DNA of 64,000 nt, taken from positions 3,269,001 to 3,333,000 of the forward strand of contig NZ_CP124535.1 in the NCBI RefSeq assembly GCF_029953595.1. Direction: 5' to 3'. The notes under the pieces are model-generated. The model saw only the letters and a list, made by a program, of their open reading frames with translations, was not told where the DNA came from and did not search any database. Shown piece after piece: positions 56,336 through 64,000 of the stretch. The stretch is from Fuscovulum ytuae. Lineage in GTDB: Bacteria; Pseudomonadota; Alphaproteobacteria; Rhodobacterales; Rhodobacteraceae. Both the position numbers and the translations under genes were made by a program. Position 1 is the stretch's first letter, and each line of letters opens with the position of its first letter.

Positions 56336-59115
56336 TGTTCATGATCGGCCCTATCGGATTTGCGGCCCCTTGGGTGCTTTGGGCGCTGGCGGCCTTGCCG
56401 ATCCTATGGCTGATCCTGCGGGCCGTGCCACCTGCGCCGATCCGGCGGCGGTTTCCGGGTGTGGCGCTTCTCTTGGGTCTGAAGGATGAGGATAACGAGA
56501 CGGACCGGACGCCGTGGTGGTTGCTTTTGCTGCGGATGGCGGCCGTGGGGGCGGCAATTGTTGCCTTTGCCGGGCCGATCCTGAACCCGCAGCAGCGCGA
56601 GCCGGGGGATGGCCCCTTGCTTATCGTGATGGATGGCGGTTGGGCCGATGCGCGGGATTGGCCGCGCCGGGTGGATCGGGCCGTGGCGCTGGCTGAAGAG
56701 GCGGGGCGCGATGGGCGCGTGGTGGCGGCGATCCGGCTGACGGATGCGCCGGGGGACATCGTGTTTCAGGCGGCGGATGCATGGGCCGGGCGGTTGGCGG
56801 CGTTGGAGCCGCAGGCGTGGTTGCCATCGGACCTTGCGGGCTGGGCGGCTGTTCTGCCGGAGGAAGGGTTCGAGACCTATTGGCTGTCGGATGGGTTGGA
56901 CCGTCCGGGGCAAGGCGAATTGTTCGAGGCGCTGGCGGCGCGGGGTTCGGTGACGGTGTTTCAAAGCCCGCGGCCTGTGCTGGCGCTGCATCCGGCGGGA
57001 TTTGCCGATGGGGTGGTGACGGTGGCGGCCAGCCGGATGCCTGCGGGCGAGGGCGCAGAGGTCGAGGTGTCGGCGCGAGGCCCCGATCCGGCGGGGGTGG
57101 AGCGGGAATTGGCGCGCGGCGTGCTGGACTTTGGCGCGGGCGAGGGGCGGGCGGAACTGGCGCTTTCCCTGCCGCCGGAGTTGCGCAACCGGATCACGCG
57201 GTTCGAACTGGTGGGGCAGCGGTCCACCGGGGCGGTGAGCCTGACGGATGACAGCCTGAAGCGGCGCAAGGTGGCGCTGATCGGCGGGCGGGATGATGCG
57301 GCGGAGGGGCTGCAACTTCTGTCGGCCACGCATTATTTGCGGCAGGCGCTGGAGCCGGTGGCGGAGTTGATCGACGGGTCGCTGAGCGATGTGGTCTTGG
57401 CCAACCCGGATGTGATCGTGCTGGCGGATGTGGCGGTTCTGACGCAGGCGGAAACGGATGCGGTGCTGGGCTGGCTGGATGGCGGCGGGCTTTTGTTGCG
57501 CTTTGCCGGGCCGCAGGTGGCGGCGTCGGATGTGGCGCGGATGTCGGAAGACCCGCTGATGCCCGTGCGGCTGCGCGAGGGTGGCCGGACGGTGGGCGGT
57601 GCGATGAGCTGGGGGGAGCCCAAGACGCTGGCCCCATTCCCGGAGGCGTCGCCCTTTCACGGTCTGGCGGTGACGGAAGAGGTGCAGGTGACGGCGCAGG
57701 TTCTGGCCCAGCCCGACCCGGAATTGGCGGAACGGACAATTGCCGCGCTGGCCGATGGGACGCCTTTGGTCACGCGCAAGGCGGTGGGGCAGGGGCAGGT
57801 GGTGCTTTTCCATGTGACGGCCAATGCGGAATGGTCGTCGCTGCCGCTGTCGGGGCTGTTTGTGCAGATGCTGGAACGGTTGGCGGTTTCGACGCGCGCG
57901 GCGGTGCCGGGGGCGGCGGAACTGGAGGGGCAGGTCTGGGTGCCGGAAGTCCTGCTGAATGCCTATGGGCAGGAGGTTGAGGCGGGCGAGGTGGCGGGTG
58001 TCGAAGGGGCCGCGCTGGCCGGGGCGGTTGCCGATGGGCCGGGGGCGGCGCTGCCGCCGGGGCTTTATGCCGGGGCGGAGCGGCGCGTGGCGCTGAATGC
58101 GGTATCGGCGGAGACGGAATTGGCGGCGGCGGTCTGGCCGCTTGGCACGCCTGTCGAAGGGATGGATGTGGTGCCGGAACAGGCGCTGAAGGGGTGGTTC
58201 CTGTCGGCGGCGCTGGTGGCGCTGATGGTGGATGTGCTGGCGTCGCTGTGGCTTTCGGGGCGGCTGTCGGGGATGGCGCGGGCGGCGGCGGTGATGGGGG
58301 CGCTGATCCTTGTGGCGGTGCCGGGCGGTGTGCGGGCGCAAGAGGCCGATCCGGGCGAGGATATGCTGGCGTTGGCGGCGACGACGGCGGTGGTGCTGGG
58401 CCATGTGCTCACGGGCGATGCCCGGGTGGATGAGGTCGCCGAGGCGGGCTTGCGAGGGTTGGGCGAGCGGCTGTGGGAGCGGACCTCGATCGAACCGGAG
58501 GCCCCCATCGGTGTGGATATCGAGCGGGATGAGTTGGCGTTCTTCCCGTTTCTTTACTGGCCCGTCACGGCGGGGCAGCAATTGCCATCGGGCAATGCCT
58601 ATCGGAAGCTGAACGATTATCTGCGCACGGGGGGCATGATCCTCTTTGACACGCGCGACAGCGATGTTGCGGGGGCAGGGGGGACGACGCCGGAAGCACA
58701 GCAATTGCAGCGGATCGCGGCGGGGCTGAATATCCCGCCTTTGGAACCTGTGCCGCAGGATCATGTGCTGACGCGGACTTTCTATCTTTTGCAGGATTTT
58801 CCGGGCCGTTTCGGCGGGGCGCCCGTCTGGGTAGAGGCGGCCCCCCCGGATGCGGAACAGGTGGAGGGGATGCCCTTCCGCAACCTGAATGACGGGGTGA
58901 CGCCGGTGGTGATCGGCGGGAATGACTGGGCGTCGGCTTGGGCTGTGGATCAGATGGGGGTGCCGATGTTCCCGGTGGGGCGCGGTTTCGCGGGCGAGCG
59001 TCAGCGTGAGATGGCGAACCGCTTCGGGATCAACCTGATCATGCATGTGCTGACGGGGAATTATAAGTCGGATCAGGTGCATGTGCCGGCCCTTCTGGAA
59101 AGGTTGGGGCAATGA
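56335..59115 (+). CDS. BatA-like/DUF4159 membrane protein
   Basis: 926 residues. Two N-terminal helices (about 8-28 and 60-82, AAPWVLWALAALPILWLILRA) flank the short BatA-type segment RRRFPGVALLLGL. A degenerate VWA follows, LLIVMDGGWADARDW, with D-x-G-x-A in place of D-x-S-x-S (Asp100). A central amidotransferase-like region, a helix near residue 640 and a C-terminal DUF4159 domain (about 715-926, with AFFPFLYWPV, GGMILFDTRD and NRFGINLIMHVLTGNYKSDQ) complete it. ATG 56335 shares one base with the DUF58 stop. Confidence 0.88.
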   Translation: MFMIGPIGFAAPWVLWALAALPILWLILRAVPPAPIRRRFPGVALLLGLKDEDNETDRTPWWLLLLRMAAVGAAIVAFAGPILNPQQREPGDGPLLIVMDGGWADARDWPRRVDRAVALAEEAGRDGRVVAAIRLTDAPGDIVFQAADAWAGRLAALEPQAWLPSDLAGWAAVLPEEGFETYWLSDGLDRPGQGELFEALAARGSVTVFQSPRPVLALHPAGFADGVVTVAASRMPAGEGAEVEVSARGPDPAGVERELARGVLDFGAGEGRAELALSLPPELRNRITRFELVGQRSTGAVSLTDDSLKRRKVALIGGRDDAAEGLQLLSATHYLRQALEPVAELIDGSLSDVVLANPDVIVLADVAVLTQAETDAVLGWLDGGGLLLRFAGPQVAASDVARMSEDPLMPVRLREGGRTVGGAMSWGEPKTLAPFPEASPFHGLAVTEEVQVTAQVLAQPDPELAERTIAALADGTPLVTRKAVGQGQVVLFHVTANAEWSSLPLSGLFVQMLERLAVSTRAAVPGAAELEGQVWVPEVLLNAYGQEVEAGEVAGVEGAALAGAVADGPGAALPPGLYAGAERRVALNAVSAETELAAAVWPLGTPVEGMDVVPEQALKGWFLSAALVALMVDVLASLWLSGRLSGMARAAAVMGALILVAVPGGVRAQEADPGEDMLALAATTAVVLGHVLTGDARVDEVAEAGLRGLGERLWERTSIEPEAPIGVDIERDELAFFPFLYWPVTAGQQLPSGNAYRKLNDYLRTGGMILFDTRDSDVAGAGGTTPEAQQLQRIAAGLNIPPLEPVPQDHVLTRTFYLLQDFPGRFGGAPVWVEAAPPDAEQVEGMPFRNLNDGVTPVVIGGNDWASAWAVDQMGVPMFPVGRGFAGERQREMANRFGINLIMHVLTGNYKSDQVHVPALLERLGQ

Positions 59116-61190
59116 CGGCAAGCGTGATCCTGTCGCCCCTTGTGCCTTGGCCCGTGCTGTGGGGGCTGGCGGCATTTGCCGTGGTTCTGTTGGCGCTTGC
59201 GGTTTGGCGGGGGCTTTCGGGGTGGTGGTTGCGGGGTCTTACGGCGGTGGTGGTGCTGGCGGCCATCGCCAACCCGTCGTTGCAGGAGGAGGAGCGCGCG
59301 CCTTTGTCTGACATCCTGCTGGTGGTTGTGGATGAAAGCGCGAGCCAAGGTCTTGGCGACCGGGCGGCGCAGGTGGAAGAGGCCATCGCGGGGCTGGAGG
59401 CCGAGGTGGCGGGACGGGCGAATACCGAGCTGCGTATCCGTCGTTTCGCGGATGGGGCGGAGGATGCTGGAACGCTCGCCATGACGGCCTTGGCGGAATT
59501 GTTGTCAGAAGAGCCGCGCGCGCGGGTGGCGGGGGCGGTGGTCATCACGGATGGGCAGGTCCATGACGTGGCGCTGGCACCCAACATGCCCGCGCCTTTG
59601 CATGTGCTGCTAACGGGCGAAGCGGCGGATTGGGACCGCCGCTTGGTGGTGAAGAACGCGCCGGCCTTTGCCATTCTGGATGAAGAGGTGATGCTGACCC
59701 TGCGGATCGAGGATCAGGGGGCGGCACCCGGGGTGCAGGATGTGGATCTGACGATCACGGTCGATGATGGCGCGCCACAGACCTATCGGGTGCCGGTGGG
59801 GCAGGATCTGGATCTGCCGGTGGTGCTGCCGCATGGCGGGATGAATGTGCTGCAATTTGCAACCCCGGCGGCAGAAGGGGAATTGACGGATCGCAACAAC
59901 GCGGCGGTGGTGCAGATCAACGGGGTGCGCGACAGGCTGCGGGTGCTGCTGGTATCGGGCGAACCGCATGCGGGGGAGCGGGTCTGGCGGAACCTGCTGA
60001 AGTCGGATGCGTCGGTGGACCTTGTGCATTTCACCATCCTGCGGCCGCCGGAAAAACAGGACGGGATTCCGGTGACGGAGCTTTCGCTGATCGCTTTTCC
60101 GACGCGGGAATTGTTCATCGAGAAGATCGAGGAATTCGATCTGATCATCTTTGACCGCTATCGCATGCGGGGCATCCTGCCGATGTCCTATCTGGAGAAT
60201 GTTGCGCAATATGTGCGCGATGGCGGCACGGTGCTGGTGGCCGCGGGGCCGGAATTTGGGGCGGTGGATTCGCTGTGGCGGTCGCCCTTGGCGGATGTGC
60301 TTCCGGTGGAACCCACAGCGCGGGTGGTGGAGGGCGGTTTCCGCCCAGCGCTGACCGATCTGGGGCGGCGGCATCCAGTGACCGAGGGGCTTGAGGCCTT
60401 GGCCCCGGAAGAAGGGTGGGGCCGCTGGTTCCGGCAGGTGGATGTGGTGCCGCGTGCGGGGCAGGTGGTGATGTCGGGGCCGGGAGATCGGCCTTTGCTG
60501 GTGCTGAACCGGGTGGAAGAGGGGCGCGTCGCCGTTCTTGCATCGGATCACATGTGGCTGTGGGGGCGCGGTTATGAGGGCGGCGGGCCACAGTTGGAAC
60601 TGCTGCGGCGGCTGGCGCATTGGATGCTGAAGGAACCGGAACTGGAGGAAGAGGCGCTGACCGCGGCGGCGCAGGGGCAGGCCCTGACGATCACCCGGCG
60701 GTCGATTGCCGAAGTGCCGCCGGGGGATGTGACGATCACCGGGCCGGATGGCGCAGCGGTCGTGTTGCCGATGCCAGAGGTGGGGCCGGGGCGTTTCGCG
60801 CTGGAATGGCAGGCGCCGATGATGGGGCTGTATCGGCTGGAACAGGGCGATCTCACGCGGGTGGTGGCCGTAGGTCCTTCGGCACCGCGCGAATTCGTTG
60901 AAACCATTGCGACAGGCGATGTGCTGGAGGCTGTGGTGACGCCCACGAATGGCGGCATCCTGCGGCTGGAGGACGGGGTGCCCGATCTGCGCGAGGTGCG
61001 CGAGGGGCGGCCCGCAGCGGGGCGGGGCTGGATCGGGATCACGCCGCGCGGGGCCTATGTGACCGAGGATGTGCGGGTGGCCCCGGTTTTGCCGGGCTGG
61101 CTGTGGCTGCTGTTGGTCGCGGGGCTGGCGGTGGCCGCGTGGTTGGTGGAAGGGCGGCGCGTGGGCCGCAAACCGAGCGTCGCCGCCTAG
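59112..61190 (+). CDS. Membrane protein with VWA-like and glutamine amidotransferase-like domains
   Basis: 692 residues. Two N-terminal helices (about 13-35 and 40-55) precede a VWA-like domain with an intact metal motif DESAS (Asp74, Ser76, Ser78, in ILLVVVDESASQ) and VAGAVVITDGQVHD. A beta-rich middle (about 175-275), then a class I amidotransferase-like domain with FDLIIFDRYRMRGILP and YVRDGGTVLVAAGPEF, lacking an evident catalytic Cys. It ends with a single C-terminal helix (PGWLWLLLVAGLAVAAWLV). ATGA overlap with the previous gene. The stop codon shares CTAG with the convergent DUF599 stop. Confidence 0.87.
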   Translation: MTASVILSPLVPWPVLWGLAAFAVVLLALAVWRGLSGWWLRGLTAVVVLAAIANPSLQEEERAPLSDILLVVVDESASQGLGDRAAQVEEAIAGLEAEVAGRANTELRIRRFADGAEDAGTLAMTALAELLSEEPRARVAGAVVITDGQVHDVALAPNMPAPLHVLLTGEAADWDRRLVVKNAPAFAILDEEVMLTLRIEDQGAAPGVQDVDLTITVDDGAPQTYRVPVGQDLDLPVVLPHGGMNVLQFATPAAEGELTDRNNAAVVQINGVRDRLRVLLVSGEPHAGERVWRNLLKSDASVDLVHFTILRPPEKQDGIPVTELSLIAFPTRELFIEKIEEFDLIIFDRYRMRGILPMSYLENVAQYVRDGGTVLVAAGPEFGAVDSLWRSPLADVLPVEPTARVVEGGFRPALTDLGRRHPVTEGLEALAPEEGWGRWFRQVDVVPRAGQVVMSGPGDRPLLVLNRVEEGRVAVLASDHMWLWGRGYEGGGPQLELLRRLAHWMLKEPELEEEALTAAAQGQALTITRRSIAEVPPGDVTITGPDGAAVVLPMPEVGPGRFALEWQAPMMGLYRLEQGDLTRVVAVGPSAPREFVETIATGDVLEAVVTPTNGGILRLEDGVPDLREVREGRPAAGRGWIGITPRGAYVTEDVRVAPVLPGWLWLLLVAGLAVAAWLVEGRRVGRKPSVAA

Positions 61191-61876
61191 CGCCGCAGCA
61201 TCACGTCGCGGGATTGCGAGACAAATTCGCGACGCATCAGAACGGTGGTGGCCGCGAGGGTGGCAAGGATCAGGCCCCATGGCCCGAAAAGCCAGCCAAG
61301 CGCGGCCAGCGCGAAATAGATCGCGCGCAGGCCTTTGTTGAAGTTGCGCGCCGCGGTGATGTTGATATCGGCCGCCTGTGCCGCGCGGGGATAGGCCTGC
61401 GGGTCGGTCACGTCATTCGGCACGGCGGCCATCAGCACGGCGCAATAGGCAAAGAGCCGATGCGCCCAGACGAATTTCAACAGCGCATTGGCGAGGAAGG
61501 CGAGGCAGAGGATCATCTTCACCTCGACCTGAACGGTGGCGGGGTCGATGGTCAGGTCCTGAGCGATGCCGCGCAGCCTTTCGGAATTGCCGATCAGCGC
61601 CACGCCGCCGCCGATGGCGATCATGCAGGCGGAGGCGAAGAAGGCCGTGCCTTGGCGAAGGGAATCGATCAGCGTCGCGTCGAAGATGCGCGGTTGGCGG
61701 GTGACGAATTGGCGCATCCAGTCGTGGCGATAGTCCTGCATGATCAGGCTGACCGAGGGGCGGCTTGCAGGTGGGTGTTCGATCACCCAGCCGGACCCGG
61801 CCCAAAGCAGGAAGACCGCCAGAACGGCGAGCAGGTCGGGAGCGCTGAGCGCGCCGAGATGGGTCAACATATCCAT
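61187..61876 (-). CDS. DUF599 family membrane protein
   Basis: 229 residues with four main helices. YRHDWMRQFVTRQPRIFDATLIDSL, FFASACMIAIGGGVALIGN, FVWAHRLFAYCAVLM and NITAARNFNKGLRAIYFALAALGWLFGPW are family blocks. Function unknown. ATG 61876. Its stop (61187-61189) overlaps that of the opposite gene in the palindrome CTAG. Divergent from glcD. Confidence 0.88.
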   Translation of the reverse strand: MDMLTHLGALSAPDLLAVLAVFLLWAGSGWVIEHPPASRPSVSLIMQDYRHDWMRQFVTRQPRIFDATLIDSLRQGTAFFASACMIAIGGGVALIGNSERLRGIAQDLTIDPATVQVEVKMILCLAFLANALLKFVWAHRLFAYCAVLMAAVPNDVTDPQAYPRAAQAADINITAARNFNKGLRAIYFALAALGWLFGPWGLILATLAATTVLMRREFVSQSRDVMLRR

Positions 61877-61903
61877 GGGTGATGGTTATCACGATGGCGT
61901 GGC

Positions 61904-61942
61904 TTGTCAGCGGGGCAAATTGGTTATATATTTTTACCAATT
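61904..61942 (+). promoter_or_regulatory. glcD promoter with operator-like inverted repeat around the -10 box
   Basis: TTGTCA (61904-61909), 17 bases, TATATT (61927-61932): a very good promoter. AATTGGT (61918-61924) and ACCAATT (61936-61942) form perfect 7-bp arms around an 11-base spacer that contains the -10. TTGGT/ACCAA half-sites are typical of FCD-type GntR repressors (PdhR, LldR), usually with a 3-base spacer, so the regulator is uncertain. Confidence 0.7.
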
Positions 61943-61974
61943 CATGCCGCACGCCGTGAAACAGGAGAAACGCG

Positions 61975-63408
61975 ATGGAAATGCCAGTTCCCGATCCGGT
62001 GATCCTTGCCAAACGGGCGCGTATCCTTGAGCGGCTGGCGGCGGTGCTGCCGGAGGATTCGCTGATTTCCGATCCGTCCGAGACGCGGGCCTATGAATGT
62101 GATGCGCTGACGGCCTATCGCTGTTTGCCGCTGGCGGTGGTGTTGCCGCGCACGACGGAAGAGGTCGCGGCGGTGATGCGGGAATGCCATGCGGAGGGCG
62201 TGAAGGTGATCCCGCGCGGGGCGGGCACGTCGCTGGCGGGCGGGTCGCTGCCCACGCCGGATGCGGTGGTCATCGGCGTGGCGCGGATGAATGAAGTGAT
62301 CGAGACGGATTATGCCAACCGTTTCATCCGGGTGCAGTCGGGGCGGACCAACCTTTCCGTCACGGGCGCGGTGGAGGCGGAGGGCTTTTTCTACGCCCCC
62401 GATCCGTCCAGCCAATTGGCCTGCGCGATTGCCGGGAATATCGGGATGAATTCCGGGGGGGCGCATTGCCTGAAATACGGGGTGACGACGAATAACCTCT
62501 TGGGCGTGACGCTGGTCACCATGACGGGTGAGGTGGTGCAGATCGGTGGTCCTTACATGGATGCGGGCGGGCTTGATCTGCTGGGGGTGATCTGCGGGTC
62601 CGAGGGGCAGTTGGGCGTGGTGACCGAGGCCTGGCTGCGTATCCTGCCGAAACCCGAAGGCGCGCGACCCGTGCTGATGGGCTTTGCCGCCAATGAGGTG
62701 GCGGGGGCCTGCGTTTCAGACATCATCAAGGGCGGGCTTTTGCCCGTGGCCATTGAATTCATGGACCGCCCCTGCATCGAGGCGACCGAGGCCTTTGCAA
62801 AGGCCGGCTATCCCGATTGCGAGGCGCTTTTGATCGTCGAGGTGGAGGGAAGCCCCGCCGAGATCGACGAGCAGCTGGCCCGGATCAAGGAGATCGCCGC
62901 GCGGCATGACCCCGTGGCCTATCGCGAGGCGGCCAGCGAGGATGAGGCAAAACGCATCTGGCTGGGCCGGAAATCGGCCTTCGGGGCGATGGGGCAGATG
63001 GGGGATTACATCTGCCTTGATGGAACGATCCCCGTGTCGTCCTTGCCCCTTGTGCTGCGCCGGATTGGCGAGTTGTCGGATCAATACGGCCTGCGGGTGG
63101 CGAATGTCTTCCATGCCGGGGATGGGAATATGCATCCCCTGATCATCTTCAACGCCAATCAGCCCGGTGATCTGGACCGCGCCGAGGCGTTGGGCGCGGA
63201 TATCCTGAAGCTGTGCGTCGAGGTGGGGGGATGCCTGACGGGCGAACATGGCGTGGGGGTGGAAAAGCGCGACCTGATGTCGGTGCAGTTTTCCGACACG
63301 GATATGGAGGCGCAGTTGCGGGTGAAGGATGTGTTCGACCCGGGCTGGCTGCTGAATCCGGCGAAGGTGTTTCCGCTTTATGTAACGGCGAGCCGTCGCG
63401 CGGCCTGA
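61975..63408 (+). CDS. glcD: Glycolate oxidase subunit GlcD (FAD-linked)
   Basis: 477 residues. FAD_binding_4 domain (about 55-195) with VIPRGAGTSLAGGSLPTPDAV, CAIAGNIGMNSGGAHCLKYGVT and GSEGQLGVVTEAWLRILPKP. The C-terminal FAD-oxidase domain has VANVFHAGDGNMHPLI and LTGEHGVGVEKRDLM. With GlcE and GlcF it oxidises glycolate to glyoxylate at the membrane. AGGAGAAA precedes ATG 61975; ATG 61981 is possible. glcE follows after 94 bases that hold a repeat copy. Confidence 0.95.
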   Translation: MEMPVPDPVILAKRARILERLAAVLPEDSLISDPSETRAYECDALTAYRCLPLAVVLPRTTEEVAAVMRECHAEGVKVIPRGAGTSLAGGSLPTPDAVVIGVARMNEVIETDYANRFIRVQSGRTNLSVTGAVEAEGFFYAPDPSSQLACAIAGNIGMNSGGAHCLKYGVTTNNLLGVTLVTMTGEVVQIGGPYMDAGGLDLLGVICGSEGQLGVVTEAWLRILPKPEGARPVLMGFAANEVAGACVSDIIKGGLLPVAIEFMDRPCIEATEAFAKAGYPDCEALLIVEVEGSPAEIDEQLARIKEIAARHDPVAYREAASEDEAKRIWLGRKSAFGAMGQMGDYICLDGTIPVSSLPLVLRRIGELSDQYGLRVANVFHAGDGNMHPLIIFNANQPGDLDRAEALGADILKLCVEVGGCLTGEHGVGVEKRDLMSVQFSDTDMEAQLRVKDVFDPGWLLNPAKVFPLYVTASRRAA

Positions 63409-63447
63409 GGGTGCGGGGCCGGGGTTTCACACCCCCGGACCCCCGTC

Positions 63448-63473
63448 GGAATTTAGAGACAGAAAATGAAGGG
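63448..63473 (+). repeat. GAGTATTT element, diverged copy 5
   Basis: GGAATTTAGAGACAGAAAAT then GAAGGG, preceded by CCCCCGGACCCCCGTC. It keeps the C-rich leader and the ATGAAGGG end but has a changed middle. Lies between glcD and glcE. Confidence 0.5.
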
Positions 63474-63502
63474 CGCTGCTGGACAGTGGTGCGGGGGGCG
63501 GG

Positions 63503-64000
63503 ATGAACCGACCGGGAAATGAGGCGGAACTGGCAGAGTTGGTGCGGGGGGCGGCGGGGCCTTTCGTGATCCGGGGCGGCGGGACGCGAGGGATCGGGTC
63601 GCCCGGGCCCGGTGCGGTGCTGGAGACGGGGGGGCTGTCGGGGGTGGCCCTTTACGAGCCCGGTGCCCTGACGCTGGTTGTCGGGGCGGGGACGCCCTTG
63701 ACCGAGGTGGAGCGGGTGCTGGCGGCGGAAGGGCAGCGCCTGCCATTCGAGCCACCGGATATGCGGGGCCTTCTTGGGCGCGGCGGAGAAAGTACGATTG
63801 GCGGGGTGGTTGCCGCCAATGCGAGTGGGCCGCGCCGGGTGCAGGCGGGGGCATGCCGCGACAGTCTGATCGGGGTTCGGTTCGTCGATGGGACCGGGAC
63901 AGTGGTCCGCAATGGCGGGCGCGTGATGAAGAATGTCACGGGGATCGACCTTGTGAAGCTGATGGCGGGGTCACATGGCACTTTGGGCGTGCTGACCGAG
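63503..64000 (+). CDS. glcE: Glycolate oxidase subunit GlcE (partial)
   Basis: 166 codons to the window edge; the gene continues beyond. FVIRGGGTRGIGSP (about 21-34), the GESTIGGVVAANASGPRRVQAGACRDSLIGVRFVDG block and NGGRVMKNVTGIDLVKLMAGSHGTLGVLTE are the FAD-binding core of GlcE, shorter than in GlcD. GGGGGGCGG lies just before ATG 63503. Second gene of glcDEF; glcF is expected next. Confidence 0.93.
   Translation, partial: MNRPGNEAELAELVRGAAGPFVIRGGGTRGIGSPGPGAVLETGGLSGVALYEPGALTLVVGAGTPLTEVERVLAAEGQRLPFEPPDMRGLLGRGGESTIGGVVAANASGPRRVQAGACRDSLIGVRFVDGTGTVVRNGGRVMKNVTGIDLVKLMAGSHGTLGVLTE

Noticed and set aside
56404-59175. Open minus-strand frame of over 900 codons opposite the DUF4159 gene
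   Set aside because: Arg/His/Pro-rich translation without family resemblance; an antisense shadow caused by high GC and strong codon bias in the real gene.

Overview
The window is a 64 kb piece of GC-rich (about 65%) alphaproteobacterial chromosome. Gene families and gene order point to Rhodobacteraceae (Rhodobacter/Paracoccus/Tabrizicola type). The signs are a bztABCD/aapJQMP acidic amino acid transporter, the ATP12 chaperone, MipZ instead of MinCDE, an F0 operon with both b and b' subunits (atpI-atpB-atpE-atpF'-atpF) apart from F1, a DUF5928-type glycosyltransferase and a small NDUFS6-like zinc-finger protein. The species cannot be named from sequence alone. I see no prophage, insertion sequence, plasmid function or CRISPR array; the window reads as ordinary core and near-core chromosome.

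Layout. 1-2.7 kb: end of rarA, then the coupled genes crcB, rluC-like and ATP12. 2.9-7.6 kb: bztABCD, with a strong hairpin after the binding-protein gene. 7.7-9.3 kb: a small membrane protein and a chemoreceptor-like protein. 9.4-18.2 kb, mostly minus strand: SixA-like phosphatase, Fe-S protein, argB, engB, MOSC, yidC, ttcA, yidD, rnpA and rpmH, with plus-strand SDR and DUF3833 genes set among them. 18.4-26.0 kb: VTT membrane protein, flavin disulfide reductase, histidine kinase, tRNA-Arg(ACG), ketoglutarate semialdehyde dehydrogenase, DMT exporter and LysR regulator. 26.3-32.4 kb: a translation superoperon, ffh - three GNAT acetyltransferases - chorismate mutase - rpsP - rimM - trmD - rplS - rpmE. 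32.5-38.5 kb: mipZ, matB, an ArsR regulator and the F0 ATP synthase operon. 38.5-48.2 kb: FCD-type GntR regulator, a low-GC patch with a DUF1330 gene, OmpA lipoprotein, Ada-like repair protein, nth, a PfkB kinase, a divergent sulfotransferase/glycosyltransferase pair, HIT and DUF1203. 48.6-54.4 kb, minus: DUF2306, polA, GNAT, zinc finger, Hyi-like isomerase and DUF1285. 54.5-61.2 kb: a coupled MoxR-DUF58-VWA/DUF4159-VWA cluster. 61.2-64 kb: DUF599, then glcD and the start of glcE.

Many neighbours overlap by ATGA or GTGA, so translational coupling is the rule here, and this fixes many start codons. The most unusual content is intergenic: (i) a dispersed element with core GAGTATTT...CCAAGATGAAG in at least five places, once as a near-perfect inverted pair; (ii) two loci with three consecutive AT-rich hairpins directly after a minus-strand stop codon; (iii) a 39-bp sequence with 12-bp internal period present twice, 35/39 identical; (iv) an operator-like inverted repeat wrapped around the -10 box of a strong predicted glcD promoter. 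The gene cluster most worth experiments is the MoxR-DUF58-VWA-VWA set, whose three would-be metal-binding (MIDAS) sites are in different states of decay. No system here can be called novel from sequence alone.
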